Below, piece after piece: positions 9,070 through 17,442 of a stretch of 64,000 nucleotides of DNA. A program made the translations under genes and the position numbers. Where the stretch lies: the NCBI GenBank assembly GCA_028281465.1, contig JANQJV010000029.1, positions 1-64,000 on the forward strand, in the 5' to 3' direction. The stretch is from Azospirillaceae bacterium (GTDB lineage: Bacteria; Pseudomonadota; Alphaproteobacteria; Azospirillales; Azospirillaceae). Positions within the stretch are counted from its first letter, which is position 1. Every line of letters begins with the position of its first letter. The notes under the pieces were generated by a model. The model searched no databases and was not told the DNA's origin. It saw only the letters and a list, made by a program, of their open reading frames with translations.

Positions 9070-9340
9070 ACCGTGGTTCCGGGCGTTACGGGCGGGAGCG
9101 CGCGGGGGCAGGGCAGCGTTGATGTGGCCTCTCCGCATCAGGCTAACACCGCTCGGTGACACGGCGGGTGGCATGGTCCGTGTGCGACCGTGTGCCGCTG
9201 GTTCGACGAGGCAGAGGATGACCGCAGGTGTTGGGCGGCTCTCCCTTATGAATCCGCGATCTTGAAACGACGCCGCTCCATGGTCGGCAAGATGTGGGGA
9301 AATGGCCCGCCTTTTTCGAGATGGCTGCTGACGTTGAAAG

Positions 9341-9468
9341 GGTTCGAAGCGCCAGCGAACGCGATGCGCGGCGCGAGTCCGTGACCCGAGGTCAGGTCTG
9401 CGTCGTGGCAAGCCGAAATGCGGGTATTCAGGTACCGGCAGGGGTGTCGGTTGCCAAGGTGTGATAAT
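9341..9468 (+). repeat. diverged direct repeat, copy 1
   Basis: Aligns with 9611-9740 at a constant offset of 272 bp over its last 80 bp. Shared blocks include GCGCGAG, GGTCAGGTCTGCG, GGGTATTCA and TGCCAAGG. Copy 1 is more GC-rich than copy 2. Confidence 0.8.
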
Positions 9469-9610
9469 AAAAAATGCGAAAACTCAATATAATCACGTGA
9501 AACATAAAAAATATAGTGATATTGTTGTAAGGCAAATTTGTTCTACATATTTAATGCATTTCTTCGTTGGCAATTGTTGTGATCGAACTGAAAATTGATC
9601 CAGTTCAAAA

Positions 9611-9740
9611 GGTTGGAAGTGAAAGCGAATGCCATTTTTGCGGCGCGAGCCTTTGGCCAGGGGTCAGGTCTGCGCCGTTGCTACCCGCGATGTGGGTATT
9701 CATGCATCACCAGGAGTGTCGAGTGCCAAGGGGTAATGAT
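9611..9740 (+). repeat. diverged direct repeat, copy 2
   Basis: Second copy of the element at 9341-9468, with the AT-rich island between the two. The copies are clearly related but too diverged for a recent duplication. Confidence 0.8.
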
Positions 9741-9753
9741 CATGGGCAAATGA

Positions 9754-9766
9754 GATCATTATGATC
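9754..9766. promoter_or_regulatory. perfect 13-bp palindrome upstream of secreted protein
   Basis: GATCAT and ATGATC arms around a central T, about 150 bp before the start at 9918 and next to another TGATCA. It is a possible operator; the binding protein is unknown. Confidence 0.3.
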
Positions 9767-9917
9767 ACATATAGTATTTAAAATTATGTATACTGCGCAA
9801 AGGAGAAGTGAGTTTTTTGGCAGCGCATCACGGTTTTTCTTTGCAAGAAGTTCCACTTTGCGGAAGAACTACTCCCGCCCTCACTTGATTGGGTGGTATC
9901 AGATTGGGAGGTGTGCT

Positions 9918-10436
9918 ATGAAACGTAAAGTGTGTCGTTTTCTTGCTGGAACCATTGTGGCCGTAGTCGGTGCAATACCGGCTTCAGCCGACACAATTTT
10001 CTGCGTTGGAGCCCGGACAGACGTCTTCTTCAGTTCCTTTTCTACTAACGAAGTTGGGATCATAATAGCAGTAAATAGACAATCAAACGTGCCGGATTAT
10101 GGCGAAGTTGTCGTGACCGCAGATAATTACTATGGTCGAGACCCGAATATAATCAGTGATTACTGGAACCAATTGATCCCGAGTTCGGCCATCCTGAATG
10201 CGGGGTGTTACATCGTCTCGATCAGTGCCAAGCCGGGACCACCTGGAATCGAGCCTTGGATCTGCGGCAAAACCCAGAGTGCCGTGACCGTGGCCGGTGC
10301 TTCCATTACGGGCCGCGTCAGCTTCCCGGGTCAGATTCCGACACCAGTCGGCAGCGTTCATATCCCCGACGGCCTGAGCACAACGCCGGTGGATGTCAAT
10401 AACGGAGATACACCGATTTGTCCGCCGCCGGGCTGA
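9918..10436 (+). CDS. secreted protein of unknown function
   Basis: 172 residues. The start at 9918 follows a strong ribosome site (GGGAGGTG, 9906-9913). Residues 1-24 are a signal peptide (MKRKVCRFLAGTIVAVVGAI, then PASA-D). The mature part is beta-rich with three or four Cys (FCVGA, AGCYIV, WICGK, ICPPPG) that could form disulfides in the periplasm. I do not recognise a family. GC content is lower than in neighbouring operons and the gene stands alone among repeats and gene relics, so it may be acquired. A hairpin with a T-run lies 130 bp downstream. Confidence 0.7.
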   Translation: MKRKVCRFLAGTIVAVVGAIPASADTIFCVGARTDVFFSSFSTNEVGIIIAVNRQSNVPDYGEVVVTADNYYGRDPNIISDYWNQLIPSSAILNAGCYIVSISAKPGPPGIEPWICGKTQSAVTVAGASITGRVSFPGQIPTPVGSVHIPDGLSTTPVDVNNGDTPICPPPG

Positions 10437-10565
10437 ACGGCGTCGGTTGTCCTTGATCGGATAGGCATCGTGTCCTGACTTCGTCGGCCGGTTCATCTCT
10501 GATCACGCAATGACAATATAATAGTCTCGTTCATGCGACCTTGCCGGCTGATTGAACGATCCTTG

Positions 10566-10597
10566 AAAAGCGTTCGGCGTATTGCTGAGCGCTTTTT
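10566..10597 (+). terminator. Rho-independent terminator candidate
   Basis: AAAAGCGTTC (10566-10575) pairs with GAGCGCTTTT (10587-10596) with one G-T wobble around an 11-nt loop, followed by another T. It could end the transcript of the secreted protein gene, or act in both directions. Confidence 0.55.
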
Positions 10598-10762
10598 GTG
10601 CCGTATCAGTGCTGCAATGTAACTCTTTACAGAGCCCCCTGCGCCATGAAATTCTGTAAAAATGTTCTTATGACAGAATTGTTTTTAATTTCAGTTTACT
10701 AAAATCCAATAGAGTGATAATGTTCTGAAAGATCAAAGTGCTGGGCCAGTTGTCATGTCCTA

Positions 10763-10834
10763 GTGAGATCAGTCCGCGTATCTTGAGAATATCGACAGTG
10801 ATCGACAGTGCATCAGAGAGCCGAAGTAACTGCG
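10763..10834 (-). pseudogene. relic of V-ATPase subunit B 5' end
   Basis: The minus-strand translation LLRLSDALSITVDILKIR matches 13 of 18 residues of intact AtpB near its start (LLRFSDVLEITGDILKVR); GLISLG then matches GLMASG after a short deletion. The DNA also aligns with 8986-9060. The reading soon leaves any similarity to subunit B, so only about 24 codons survive. It has the same orientation as the operon. Confidence 0.7.
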
Positions 10835-10851
10835 AAAATCCCCACCGGTGC

Positions 10852-11010
10852 GAAGGTGGTGTCCTGACGATCCCGGCGCACCGCCCGACCTGCGTGGGGG
10901 CATAAGCGACGGCGAAAGCCCCGAAGAGGCGCTGCGCACTATCGACGGGGCCATTCAAGAGTGGCTTCACGATGCCGTCCGCCTTGGCCGCCCGGTCCCC
11001 TTGCCGGCTG
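10852..11010 (+). pseudogene. HicB-type antitoxin relic, frameshifted
   Basis: One frame reads PDLRGGISDGESPEEAL and then AIQEWLHDAVRLGRPVPLP, the core pattern of HicB antitoxins. The preceding strand of the fold (EGGVLTIP, from 10852) is in another frame, with about 10 extra bases between. The N-terminus is missing where the fragment meets the atpB relic, and no hicA toxin gene is adjacent. It is best read as the remains of a toxin-antitoxin module. Confidence 0.65.
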
Positions 11011-11415
11011 GACCGCTGACTTCCATTGGGCCGGGACTGAGTTGGATCGACGTTGCGACCGGTTCAAGCAACGGGGGCAGCACCGCCAGCCAATCTGGCT
11101 GACTGTTTTCGAAGCCGATGTACCGATGGGGTCCACTCTCGTTCTCACCGTCTGCCGCCGTCCCGCAGAGGATGAACCTCTGGACGGGTCGTGGCCACAT
11201 CCCGGAGCGCCGACGCCCCGTCGGCCCAGCCCGTCAACCTACCCCAAGGACGGCGCCATCAACCCCCCGGATTTAGGTTGAATCAATTGGCTCGGGATTA
11301 GCTCTCGCGTCATGCTCGACCATCGAGACCGTCTATGTGGTCGATTGAAAGACCGGTTCGCCAAGAATTCACGATTCCATGTGCCCCCTGCTGTGCCGGC
11401 CGGCCAGTCCGGACC

Positions 11416-13227
11416 TTACGGCGGCTCGGCCCACCAGGTCTCCAGCACGATGCCCCACGTGGCGTTCACCGCCGGCCGGTGGATGTGCGACCAGCGGGCG
11501 ACCGTGTCGACGCCCGAGTAGAACAGCGGGACGCTGTACCACCCCGACAGCAACACCCGATCCAGCGCCCGGACCCGGGCGACCAGGTCGGCCCGGTCGG
11601 TCGTCCCGGCCAGAGCGCCGGCGATGGCATCAACCACCGGCGAGCGAACGCCCGGATAGTTGCGCGACCCCGGCTGGTCCGCCGCCTCGCTGCCAAAGTA
11701 AAAAAGCTGCTCCTTGCCCGGCGACAGTGTCGAAATCCATTGGTGCAGCACCATGTCGTAATCGAAATCATTCAGGCGGGCAAAGAACTGGGCGCTGTCC
11801 ACGGTGCGCACCGCCGCGGTGATGCCAAGCCGCTCGAGGGTCCGCGCGAACTCCAAAGCAAGCTTCTCGTCTGCGGGATTGGCGAGGAGGATCTCGAAAG
11901 CAAGGGCTTGGCCGTCCGGTCCGACCCGGCGGCCATCGAGCACACGCCAACCGGCCTGATCGAGAACCTGCGTTGCCGTGCGCAAATTGCGGCGCAGACC
12001 ACGCGGGCCGCTGCCGTCGGTCCGTGGTAGCCGCAAGGCCTCGGTCGACACGGCCGCCGGTAATTGGTCGGAGAAGGGCCGGAGCACGGCCAATTCCGCC
12101 GCCGATGGCACGCCGTGGGCGGCCAGCTCGGAATTCGGGTAGTAGCTTTCGATCCGCCGATAGGCATCGCGGAACAGCGTGCGGTTGATCCATTCGGCAT
12201 CGAATGCATGGGTCAGCGCGCGCCGCACGTGTGGGTCAGCGAACATGGGGCGGCGGGTGTTGAAGATGAACGCGCGCATGGGGTCAACGCGGCCATGCGG
12301 CAACGCCTCCAAAACGATCCGGCCGTCGTCCAATGCCGGCCCGGCATAGGCACTGGCCCAGCGCTGTGGATCGGCTTCGCGCCGCAGGTCGACGGCGCCC
12401 GCCCTGAACGCCTCAAGCGCAATCGTATCGTCACGATAATACTCGTAAGTCATCGTATCGAAGTTGTAATGGCCCTTGTTGACCGGCAGGTCGCGGCCCC
12501 AATAATCGGGCACCCGCTCATAACGGATGCGCCGCCCGGGTTCGACGGCGGCGACACGATACGGGCCGCTGCCCAACGGCGGCTCCAGGGATGTGCGGCC
12601 GAAGTCGCGCCCCTCCCACCAGGCCTTGGACAGAACCGACAGAGAGCCCATGGTCAAGGGCATTTCGCGATCGTAACGACCATCTGGTTCCGGTTTGAAA
12701 TCGAAGCGGACGGCATGCGGACCGATCGCTGCGGCCTTGGCGACTTTGGCGTAGTAACTGCGGTGGTTCGGCCGACCCTGGTCGCGCAGGATGCGCCAGG
12801 AGAACAAGACGTCGTTCACCGTGACCGGTGTGCCATCGTGCCAGCGCGCGGCCGGATCGAGGTGGAACACGACATGGGCTCGGTCCGCAGGCAGCTCCAC
12901 GGCGCGGGCGATCAGACCGTACAGGCTGAACGGCTCGTCCCAGCTACGCGCCAGCAGGGTTTCCTGCGGCAAATGCAGACCCGCGGCCCGGCGGCCGCGA
13001 ACAATATGCGCATGCAGACTATCGAAACCACCGATCACCGACTGACGCAACGCCCCGCCCTTGGGCGCCGTCGGATCGGCGTAGTCGAAATGCTGGAAAT
13101 CCGCCGGGTACTTGGGCACGCCTTGCATGGCGATGCCATGAACGGTGTCGGCGCCGGCGCCGACCACCGGCGCGGGCAGCAGCATACCGACCAACAGGAT
13201 TGCGGCAGAGCGGCGCAGCAGGTCCAT
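11416..13227 (-). CDS. YejA-like peptide ABC transporter substrate-binding protein
   Basis: 603 residues with a signal peptide (MDLLRRSAAILLVGMLLPAP, then AGA). The SBP_bac_5 (family 5) fold shows in GIAMQGVPKYPADFQHFDYA, the YejA/microcin C-type start, with RWHDGTPVTVNDVLFSW near residue 125 and SGPYRV near 220. It should bind oligopeptides or a related ligand in the periplasm. The usual permease and ATPase genes (yejBEF) are not adjacent; both neighbours are unrelated and on the opposite strand or far away. It either serves a transporter encoded elsewhere or is an orphan receptor. Confidence 0.9.
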   Translation of the reverse strand: MDLLRRSAAILLVGMLLPAPVVGAGADTVHGIAMQGVPKYPADFQHFDYADPTAPKGGALRQSVIGGFDSLHAHIVRGRRAAGLHLPQETLLARSWDEPFSLYGLIARAVELPADRAHVVFHLDPAARWHDGTPVTVNDVLFSWRILRDQGRPNHRSYYAKVAKAAAIGPHAVRFDFKPEPDGRYDREMPLTMGSLSVLSKAWWEGRDFGRTSLEPPLGSGPYRVAAVEPGRRIRYERVPDYWGRDLPVNKGHYNFDTMTYEYYRDDTIALEAFRAGAVDLRREADPQRWASAYAGPALDDGRIVLEALPHGRVDPMRAFIFNTRRPMFADPHVRRALTHAFDAEWINRTLFRDAYRRIESYYPNSELAAHGVPSAAELAVLRPFSDQLPAAVSTEALRLPRTDGSGPRGLRRNLRTATQVLDQAGWRVLDGRRVGPDGQALAFEILLANPADEKLALEFARTLERLGITAAVRTVDSAQFFARLNDFDYDMVLHQWISTLSPGKEQLFYFGSEAADQPGSRNYPGVRSPVVDAIAGALAGTTDRADLVARVRALDRVLLSGWYSVPLFYSGVDTVARWSHIHRPAVNATWGIVLETWWAEPP

Positions 13228-13380
13228 GATTTTCCTCGCTCGCTTCGTCCGGCCCGGCGGGCCGCATGCGGTTTCGACACCTACGCCGTCAGCTGCCCTG
13301 GGGGCAAGGCGCTTGGCGCCGGTCCGCCGATATGCTGTGCTGATGGCTTCCTATGCAAAACCGAACTCGGGAGTGAAACG

Positions 13381-13905
13381 ATGATGCGCACGCGGCTGGA
13401 GGTGGTCCAGGGCGACATCACGCGCGAACGGGTGGACGCCATCGTCAACGCCGCCAACACGGCGCTCAAACGCGGTGGCGGCGTGGATGGCGCGATCCAC
13501 CGCGCTGCCGGACCTGGCCTTCAGGTCGAATTGGACCGGATCGGCGGATGCCCGACCGGAGACTGCCGGCTCAGCAGCGCCCATGACGTTCCCGTTCAAG
13601 CGCTTATCCACTGCGTCGGACCGGTTTGGCATGGTGGCAACGCGGGCGAGGCCGAGCTGCTGTCCGCCTGCTACCGCAATGCCATCGCACTCGCCCGCCG
13701 TCACGGCCTGGACAGCCTGGCCTTTCCCGCCATCAGCACCGGTGTGTACGGCTATCCGGCCGAGGACGCCGCCACCGTGGCCGTCGCCACGGTGCGCGCC
13801 GCCACGACCCCGCCCAACGGCATCAACGAAGTGCGGTTCGTATGTTTCGATTCCGAAACTACCGCTATTTACCAGAAACTCTTAGAGCTGGATGTCGACT
13901 CGTGA
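13381..13905 (+). CDS. macrodomain O-acetyl-ADP-ribose deacetylase (YmdB type)
   Basis: 174 residues, a single macrodomain. The ADP-ribose-binding motifs are clear: GDITRERVDAIVNAANTALK followed by GGGVDGAIHRAAG, and AFPAISTGVYGYP near residue 120. The family removes acetyl groups from O-acetyl-ADP-ribose or reverses ADP-ribosylation. The start at 13381 is the first of two consecutive ATG codons. Its stop overlaps the GTG of the next gene, so the two are probably co-expressed. Confidence 0.92.
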   Translation: MMRTRLEVVQGDITRERVDAIVNAANTALKRGGGVDGAIHRAAGPGLQVELDRIGGCPTGDCRLSSAHDVPVQALIHCVGPVWHGGNAGEAELLSACYRNAIALARRHGLDSLAFPAISTGVYGYPAEDAATVAVATVRAATTPPNGINEVRFVCFDSETTAIYQKLLELDVDS

Positions 13906-14339
13906 CCCGCATTCACACGCTCACGGTCGACATCTCGGCATCGGCCGCTCGGGTCTGGTCGGTTCTCGTCGATGTCCGAGACTACCCACGCTGGAATCCG
14001 TTTCTGACGATCACGTCCGGCCGCCTCCGCCACGGCGGCCGGATCACGGTGGTGGCGACGCCGGCCGACCACCCGCCGCTGACGCTGCGTGCTCGGGTGC
14101 AACGCGTTCTGAAGCCGGTTGAATTGGTGCTCATCAGCCAACCCCTGGTCCCGGGTTTCTTGCAAGGTGAACACCGATTTCGAATCGAGTCGTTGGCTGG
14201 AGACCTAAGCCGGCTGTGCATACACGGCCAATTCGCCGGTGCGCTGAGCGTCGTATGGCCGGACCGTCTCGAGAACGCCGGACGCGATGGCTTCACCGCC
14301 ATGGCCCAGGCGCTCAAGGAACGCACGGAATCCGGCTGA
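13902..14339 (+). CDS. SRPBCC (START-like) family protein
   Basis: 145 residues. The pattern SASAARVWSVLVDVRDYPRW, with WNPF following, is the N-terminal strand and helix of SRPBCC proteins, which form a deep hydrophobic ligand pocket. The start is GTG at 13902, overlapping the macrodomain stop (GTGA). The C-terminal helix (GRDGFTAMAQALKERTES) fits the fold. The ligand is unknown; the coupling to a macrodomain gene gives no obvious clue. Confidence 0.82.
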   Translation: MTRIHTLTVDISASAARVWSVLVDVRDYPRWNPFLTITSGRLRHGGRITVVATPADHPPLTLRARVQRVLKPVELVLISQPLVPGFLQGEHRFRIESLAGDLSRLCIHGQFAGALSVVWPDRLENAGRDGFTAMAQALKERTESG

Positions 14340-14579
14340 ATGCTGCAATGCAAAAAGCGGCTTTGCCGGACCGTTCGGCATCGCTATGATACCGCACGGC
14401 GAACGTATTGCGAGGCATCCCGAGGTGGCGGCCCCAGGGGCATGGTCCGGTTTTGTTCGACCTAGCTCACTGGATAGATTACAGGATCTGCTCCACCTTC
14501 GCCGCGCGCCGTCACCGCTCGGAATCTCGGCCGGAATCGGTGCTTATCATTCCCCATTGCCGGAGCGCGCAACCACCCC

Positions 14580-17288
14580 ATGACCATCCGCAATCTCGAT
14601 TTCCTGCTCAAACCAACATCCGTGGCCGTGATCGGTGCATCGCGGCGCGCGAATACGGTCGGTGCGGTGGTTGCCCGCAACCTGTTCCATGCCGGCTTCG
14701 GTGGGCCAATCATGCCCGTGCATCCGCGGGAATGCTCCATCGAAGGAGTCCTGGCCTATCCTTCCGTGGCGGATCTGCCGCTGACCCCCGATCTGGCGCT
14801 GATCTGCACACCACCCGATACCGTGCCGGGCTTGATCGACGCGCTCGGCCGGCGCGGCACCAAGGCGGTGGTGGTGGTGACGGCCGGGTTCGGAGAATTT
14901 GGGACGGAAGGTGAACGGCTGCAGCAGAAACTGCTCGACGCGGCAAAGCCACACCTCTTGCGGGTGCTCGGCCCGAATTGTGTCGGCCTTCTGATCCCAG
15001 GCATCGGTTTGAATGCCAGCTTCGCCCATGTCGCCGCGCTGAAAGGCGACGTTGCTCTGGTGGCACAGTCGGGCGCCGTTGTGACCGCCTTGTTGGATTG
15101 GGCCGCAGCCCGAAAGATCGGCTTTTCGCACATGATTTCGGTCGGCGATATGGCCGATGTGGATTTCGGCGATCTGCTCGACTATCTCGCAGCCGATGGC
15201 TCCGTGCGTGCCATCCTGCTGTACGCTGAGGCGTTGACCCACGCGCGCAAGTTCATGTCGGCCGCACGGGCGGCTGCGCGCCAGAAACCAGTCATCGTGA
15301 TTAAGGCGGGACGGTCGGACGAGGCGGCCAAGGCCGCGCGGTCGCATACCGGCGCGCTGGCCGGCGCGGACGATGTGTACGACGCCGCCTTCCGCCGGGC
15401 CGGCGTCCTGCGCGTGCACGACCTGGACGAATTGTTCGACGCGGTGGAGACCTTGTCGCTGGGCACGTCCGCGACGAGTTTCGCCCAGTGCATGCGCGGC
15501 CGGTTGGCCATCATCACCAATGGCGGCGGCATCGGTGTCATGGCCACCGACAGCCTAATCGAAGACGGCGGCAAACTGGCCGAGCTGAGTCCGGACACGG
15601 TCGAAAAACTGGATGCCGTGCTCCCAAAGACTTGGTCGCGCGGCAATCCGGTCGACATTATCGGCGACGCCAATGCCAAACGCTATGCCGAAGCTTTGAA
15701 GGTCGTGCTGGATGACCGCAACACCGACGCGATCCTGGTCCTGAATTGTCCGTCGGCGGTCGGCGACAGCTTGTGGGCCGCCCAGTCGGTGGCCGAGACG
15801 GTCGATGCGCAGAAGGCAGGCCGGCGCCGCCCTGTGCTCACCAGTTGGCTCGGTGAGGGCACGGCGGCCGATGCCCGCCGCCTGTTCGCCGCTCACCGCC
15901 TGCCAACCTATCACACGCCGGGCGACGCCATCCGCGGTTTCATGCATCTGGTGCGCTACTACCGCAACCAGGAACTCCTCATGGAAACGCCGGCCTCGGT
16001 GTCGGACGCGTACGAAACCCAGACCAACACCGCCCGCGATCTGATCGACGGCGTGATGCGCGATGGCCGGGAATGGCTGACCGAATATGAAGCCAAGAAA
16101 CTGATTGCGGCCTACGGCGTGCCCGCGGTCGACACCCGGCATGCTGCCGACCCGGACGCAGCGGCCGAGGCGGCCCGCGCCATCGGCGGTTCCGTCGCCC
16201 TGAAGATTTCGTCGCCCGACCTGACGCACAAATCCGACATCGGCGGCGTCGTCCTGAGACTGAACGATCCGGAGCGGGTGCGCGCCGAGGCGATCCGCAT
16301 GCTCGGCCGCATCCGCCTGATTGCACCAGACGCGCGGCTCGACGGCTTCACGGTTCAGAAGATGGCCAACCGCTCGGAGCCCCATGAGCTGATCGTCGGC
16401 ATGACCGAGGACCGGTTGTTCGGGCCGGTGCTCTTGTTCGGTCAGGGAGGCACCGGTGTGGAAGTCTTGGCCGACAAGGCGCTGGCGCTGCCACCGCTCA
16501 ACCTGACCCTGGCACGGGACGCCATGGCGCGCACCCGGATCTGGAACCTGCTGCGCGGCTACCGGGCCCGCAAACCGGCCGCCATCGACGAAATCGCCGC
16601 GACCTTGATCAAGATATCCCAGCTTGTGATCGACTTCCCTGAGATCGTCGAGTTGGACATCAATCCGCTGCTTGCCGACGGTGACGGCGTGCTCGCCTTG
16701 GATGCCCGGGTCAAGGTCGGCATTCCGAGCCTGCCGGGTGCCCGGCGGTTGGCCATCCGACCCTATCCGAAATCCCTGGAAGAAGAGGTGCAGCTCAGGG
16801 ACGGCCGCGCATTCCTGCTACGTCCGGTGCGGCCGGAGGACGAACCGGCCCTGCTGCGTCTCGTCGACCGGCTCACACCCGAGGATATCCGGCTGCGCTT
16901 CTTCGCGCCGATGAAGCACCTGTCGCACAAGATGGCAGCTCGGCTGACACAGATCGACTACGACCGCGAGATGGCGCTGGTGGCCGTCGACCAATCTGCC
17001 GGCACGGACGGCGGCGAACTGCGCGGCGTGGTGCGCATTTCGGCGGATCCCGACAATGTCCGCGCCGAATACGCCGTCGTGGTGCAAAGCGATATGAAAG
17101 GCATGGGGCTTGGGTCTTTGCTGATGCGAAAGATTCTTGACCACGCCCGTACCCGCGGCCTGTCCGAGATATTCGGCGAGGTGTTGCGCGAAAACACCGG
17201 TATGCTGGCGCTCTGCCAACGGCTTGGGTTCACACGGCAAGAACACCCCGATGAGCCGAGCATCGTCGAGGTACGCCTGACTCTCTGA
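14580..17288 (+). CDS. NDP-forming acyl-CoA synthetase fused to GNAT acetyltransferase
   Basis: 902 residues. Residues 1-460 match the CoA-binding and ligase alpha part of ADP-forming acetyl-CoA synthetases (VAVIGASRR; GPNCVGLL). Residues 480-700 are the ATP-grasp beta part (ALKISSPDLTHKSDIGGVVL, GFTVQKM, ELDINPLL). Residues 715-902 are a GNAT domain (RPVRPEDE, VVQSDMKGMGLGSLLM). The architecture is that of Pat/YfiQ protein acetyltransferases. The segment RSHTGALAG near residue 255 keeps the His phosphorylated in true synthetases, so ligase activity may persist alongside lysine acetylation. Confidence 0.92.
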   Translation: MTIRNLDFLLKPTSVAVIGASRRANTVGAVVARNLFHAGFGGPIMPVHPRECSIEGVLAYPSVADLPLTPDLALICTPPDTVPGLIDALGRRGTKAVVVVTAGFGEFGTEGERLQQKLLDAAKPHLLRVLGPNCVGLLIPGIGLNASFAHVAALKGDVALVAQSGAVVTALLDWAAARKIGFSHMISVGDMADVDFGDLLDYLAADGSVRAILLYAEALTHARKFMSAARAAARQKPVIVIKAGRSDEAAKAARSHTGALAGADDVYDAAFRRAGVLRVHDLDELFDAVETLSLGTSATSFAQCMRGRLAIITNGGGIGVMATDSLIEDGGKLAELSPDTVEKLDAVLPKTWSRGNPVDIIGDANAKRYAEALKVVLDDRNTDAILVLNCPSAVGDSLWAAQSVAETVDAQKAGRRRPVLTSWLGEGTAADARRLFAAHRLPTYHTPGDAIRGFMHLVRYYRNQELLMETPASVSDAYETQTNTARDLIDGVMRDGREWLTEYEAKKLIAAYGVPAVDTRHAADPDAAAEAARAIGGSVALKISSPDLTHKSDIGGVVLRLNDPERVRAEAIRMLGRIRLIAPDARLDGFTVQKMANRSEPHELIVGMTEDRLFGPVLLFGQGGTGVEVLADKALALPPLNLTLARDAMARTRIWNLLRGYRARKPAAIDEIAATLIKISQLVIDFPEIVELDINPLLADGDGVLALDARVKVGIPSLPGARRLAIRPYPKSLEEEVQLRDGRAFLLRPVRPEDEPALLRLVDRLTPEDIRLRFFAPMKHLSHKMAARLTQIDYDREMALVAVDQSAGTDGGELRGVVRISADPDNVRAEYAVVVQSDMKGMGLGSLLMRKILDHARTRGLSEIFGEVLRENTGMLALCQRLGFTRQEHPDEPSIVEVRLTL

Positions 17289-17442
17289 CGGTGTCTGGAG
17301 AAGCCTGGGTGGATGGCCTTGGGGCCCATCGGTCAAAGGGTCCCGGACACACGGTCTTGATCCGTCCGGCACTTCGACCCTAGACTTGCGCATACGGGCC
17401 CGGCAGACGGACGGCCGTGCCGTCAACATTTCCAGAGCGGTC

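Larger units (their letters stand above)
9070..9917. other. intergenic region with AT-rich island and direct repeats
   Basis: 848 bp without a convincing gene. The first 300 bp are GC-rich and probably hold the V-ATPase promoter, though no clear box could be picked. 9465-9600 is strongly AT-rich, unlike the rest of the window. Two diverged copies of a 130-bp sequence flank that island. 9754-9766 is a perfect GATCAT-T-ATGATC palindrome upstream of the secreted protein gene. Confidence 0.7.
10437..11415. other. relic-containing intergenic region
   Basis: 979 bp without an intact gene. It holds a terminator-like hairpin (10566-10597), an AT-rich stretch (10655-10740), a decayed atpB 5' fragment on the minus strand (10763-10834) and a frameshifted hicB-like fragment on the plus strand (10852-11010). 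I see nothing recognisable in 11011-11415. Confidence 0.7.

Noticed and set aside
7168-9159. Long plus-strand open frame (663 codons) across the V-ATPase D and B genes
   Set aside because: It lies antisense to two clearly conserved genes and its translation is His/Gln/Arg-rich without any family pattern; it reflects GC-rich codon bias.
12064-13380. Plus-strand frame running into the macrodomain gene
   Set aside because: The first 440 codons are antisense to the peptide-binding protein; macrodomain homology starts only at 13381.
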